A program made the translations under genes and the position numbers. Under the pieces are notes generated by a model. The model searched no databases and was not told where the DNA came from. It was given only the letters and a program-made list of their open reading frames with translations. From DATKZS01 sp035527835 [NCBI: bacterium] (GTDB lineage Bacteria; RBG-13-61-14): DNA of 16,267 bases. The stretch is from positions 1 through 16,267 of the forward strand of contig DATKZS010000131.1 of the NCBI GenBank assembly GCA_035527835.1, given 5' to 3'. Shown here piece by piece: positions 16,240-16,267 of this stretch (its first letter is position 1; the number at the start of each line of letters is the position of its first letter).

Positions 16240-16267
16240 ACCATGAAAGGGCCAACCCGCTTGGCGG

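Overview
The window is a GC-rich bacterial chromosome segment, probably from an uncultured environmental lineage. This rests on an intact central-carbon gene set, an adenosylcobalamin-dependent ribonucleotide reductase and an EF-G2-type GTPase, set among many short palindromic repeats. The phylum cannot be fixed from the sequence alone. No rRNA, tRNA or CRISPR array was seen.

Layout. 190-1134 (-) encodes an extended-SDR sugar-nucleotide epimerase. It is separated by a 30-bp inverted-repeat element (1167-1299) from a divergent M28-family lipoprotein peptidase (1412-3073, +). Next comes a compact + strand cluster: LDH-type malate dehydrogenase (3144-4073), the alpha and beta subunits of split class I fumarase (4083-4922, 4933-5490), a two-TM protein of unknown function (5506-6081) and a DUF1232 protein (6127-6645), closed by a stem-loop terminator. 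Mdh and fumarase together interconvert oxaloacetate, malate and fumarate. On the - strand lie an acidic 103-aa protein (6790-7101) and an EF-G2-like translational GTPase (7242-9338) with a good sigma70-type promoter. Each is followed by a near-identical CTTTGCG-type long palindrome.

9436-10155 (-) is a 5'-truncated ISKra4-like transposase. From there to about 11650 the DNA is non-coding and packed with hairpins. Class II ribonucleotide reductase nrdJ (11986-14631, -) and a previously unlisted 35-aa Lys/Ala-rich peptide gene with a CGCRCGG tail (11775-11882, -) follow. The nrdJ promoter has consensus -35 and -10 boxes with a NrdR-box-like 16-mer filling the spacer. A DnaA-box cluster and AT-rich DNA lie just upstream.

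The most unusual structure is a pair of diverged, oppositely oriented repeats (about 11125-11645 and 15175-15636) that bracket the nrdJ/35-aa gene unit. Each copy holds five 22-bp tandem units. Substitutions between the copies show no third-codon bias, so the conserved object is the DNA or RNA rather than a protein. The right end (15640-16267) is another hairpin array, preceded by a well-formed + strand promoter (15959-15988) and with no evident protein gene after it.
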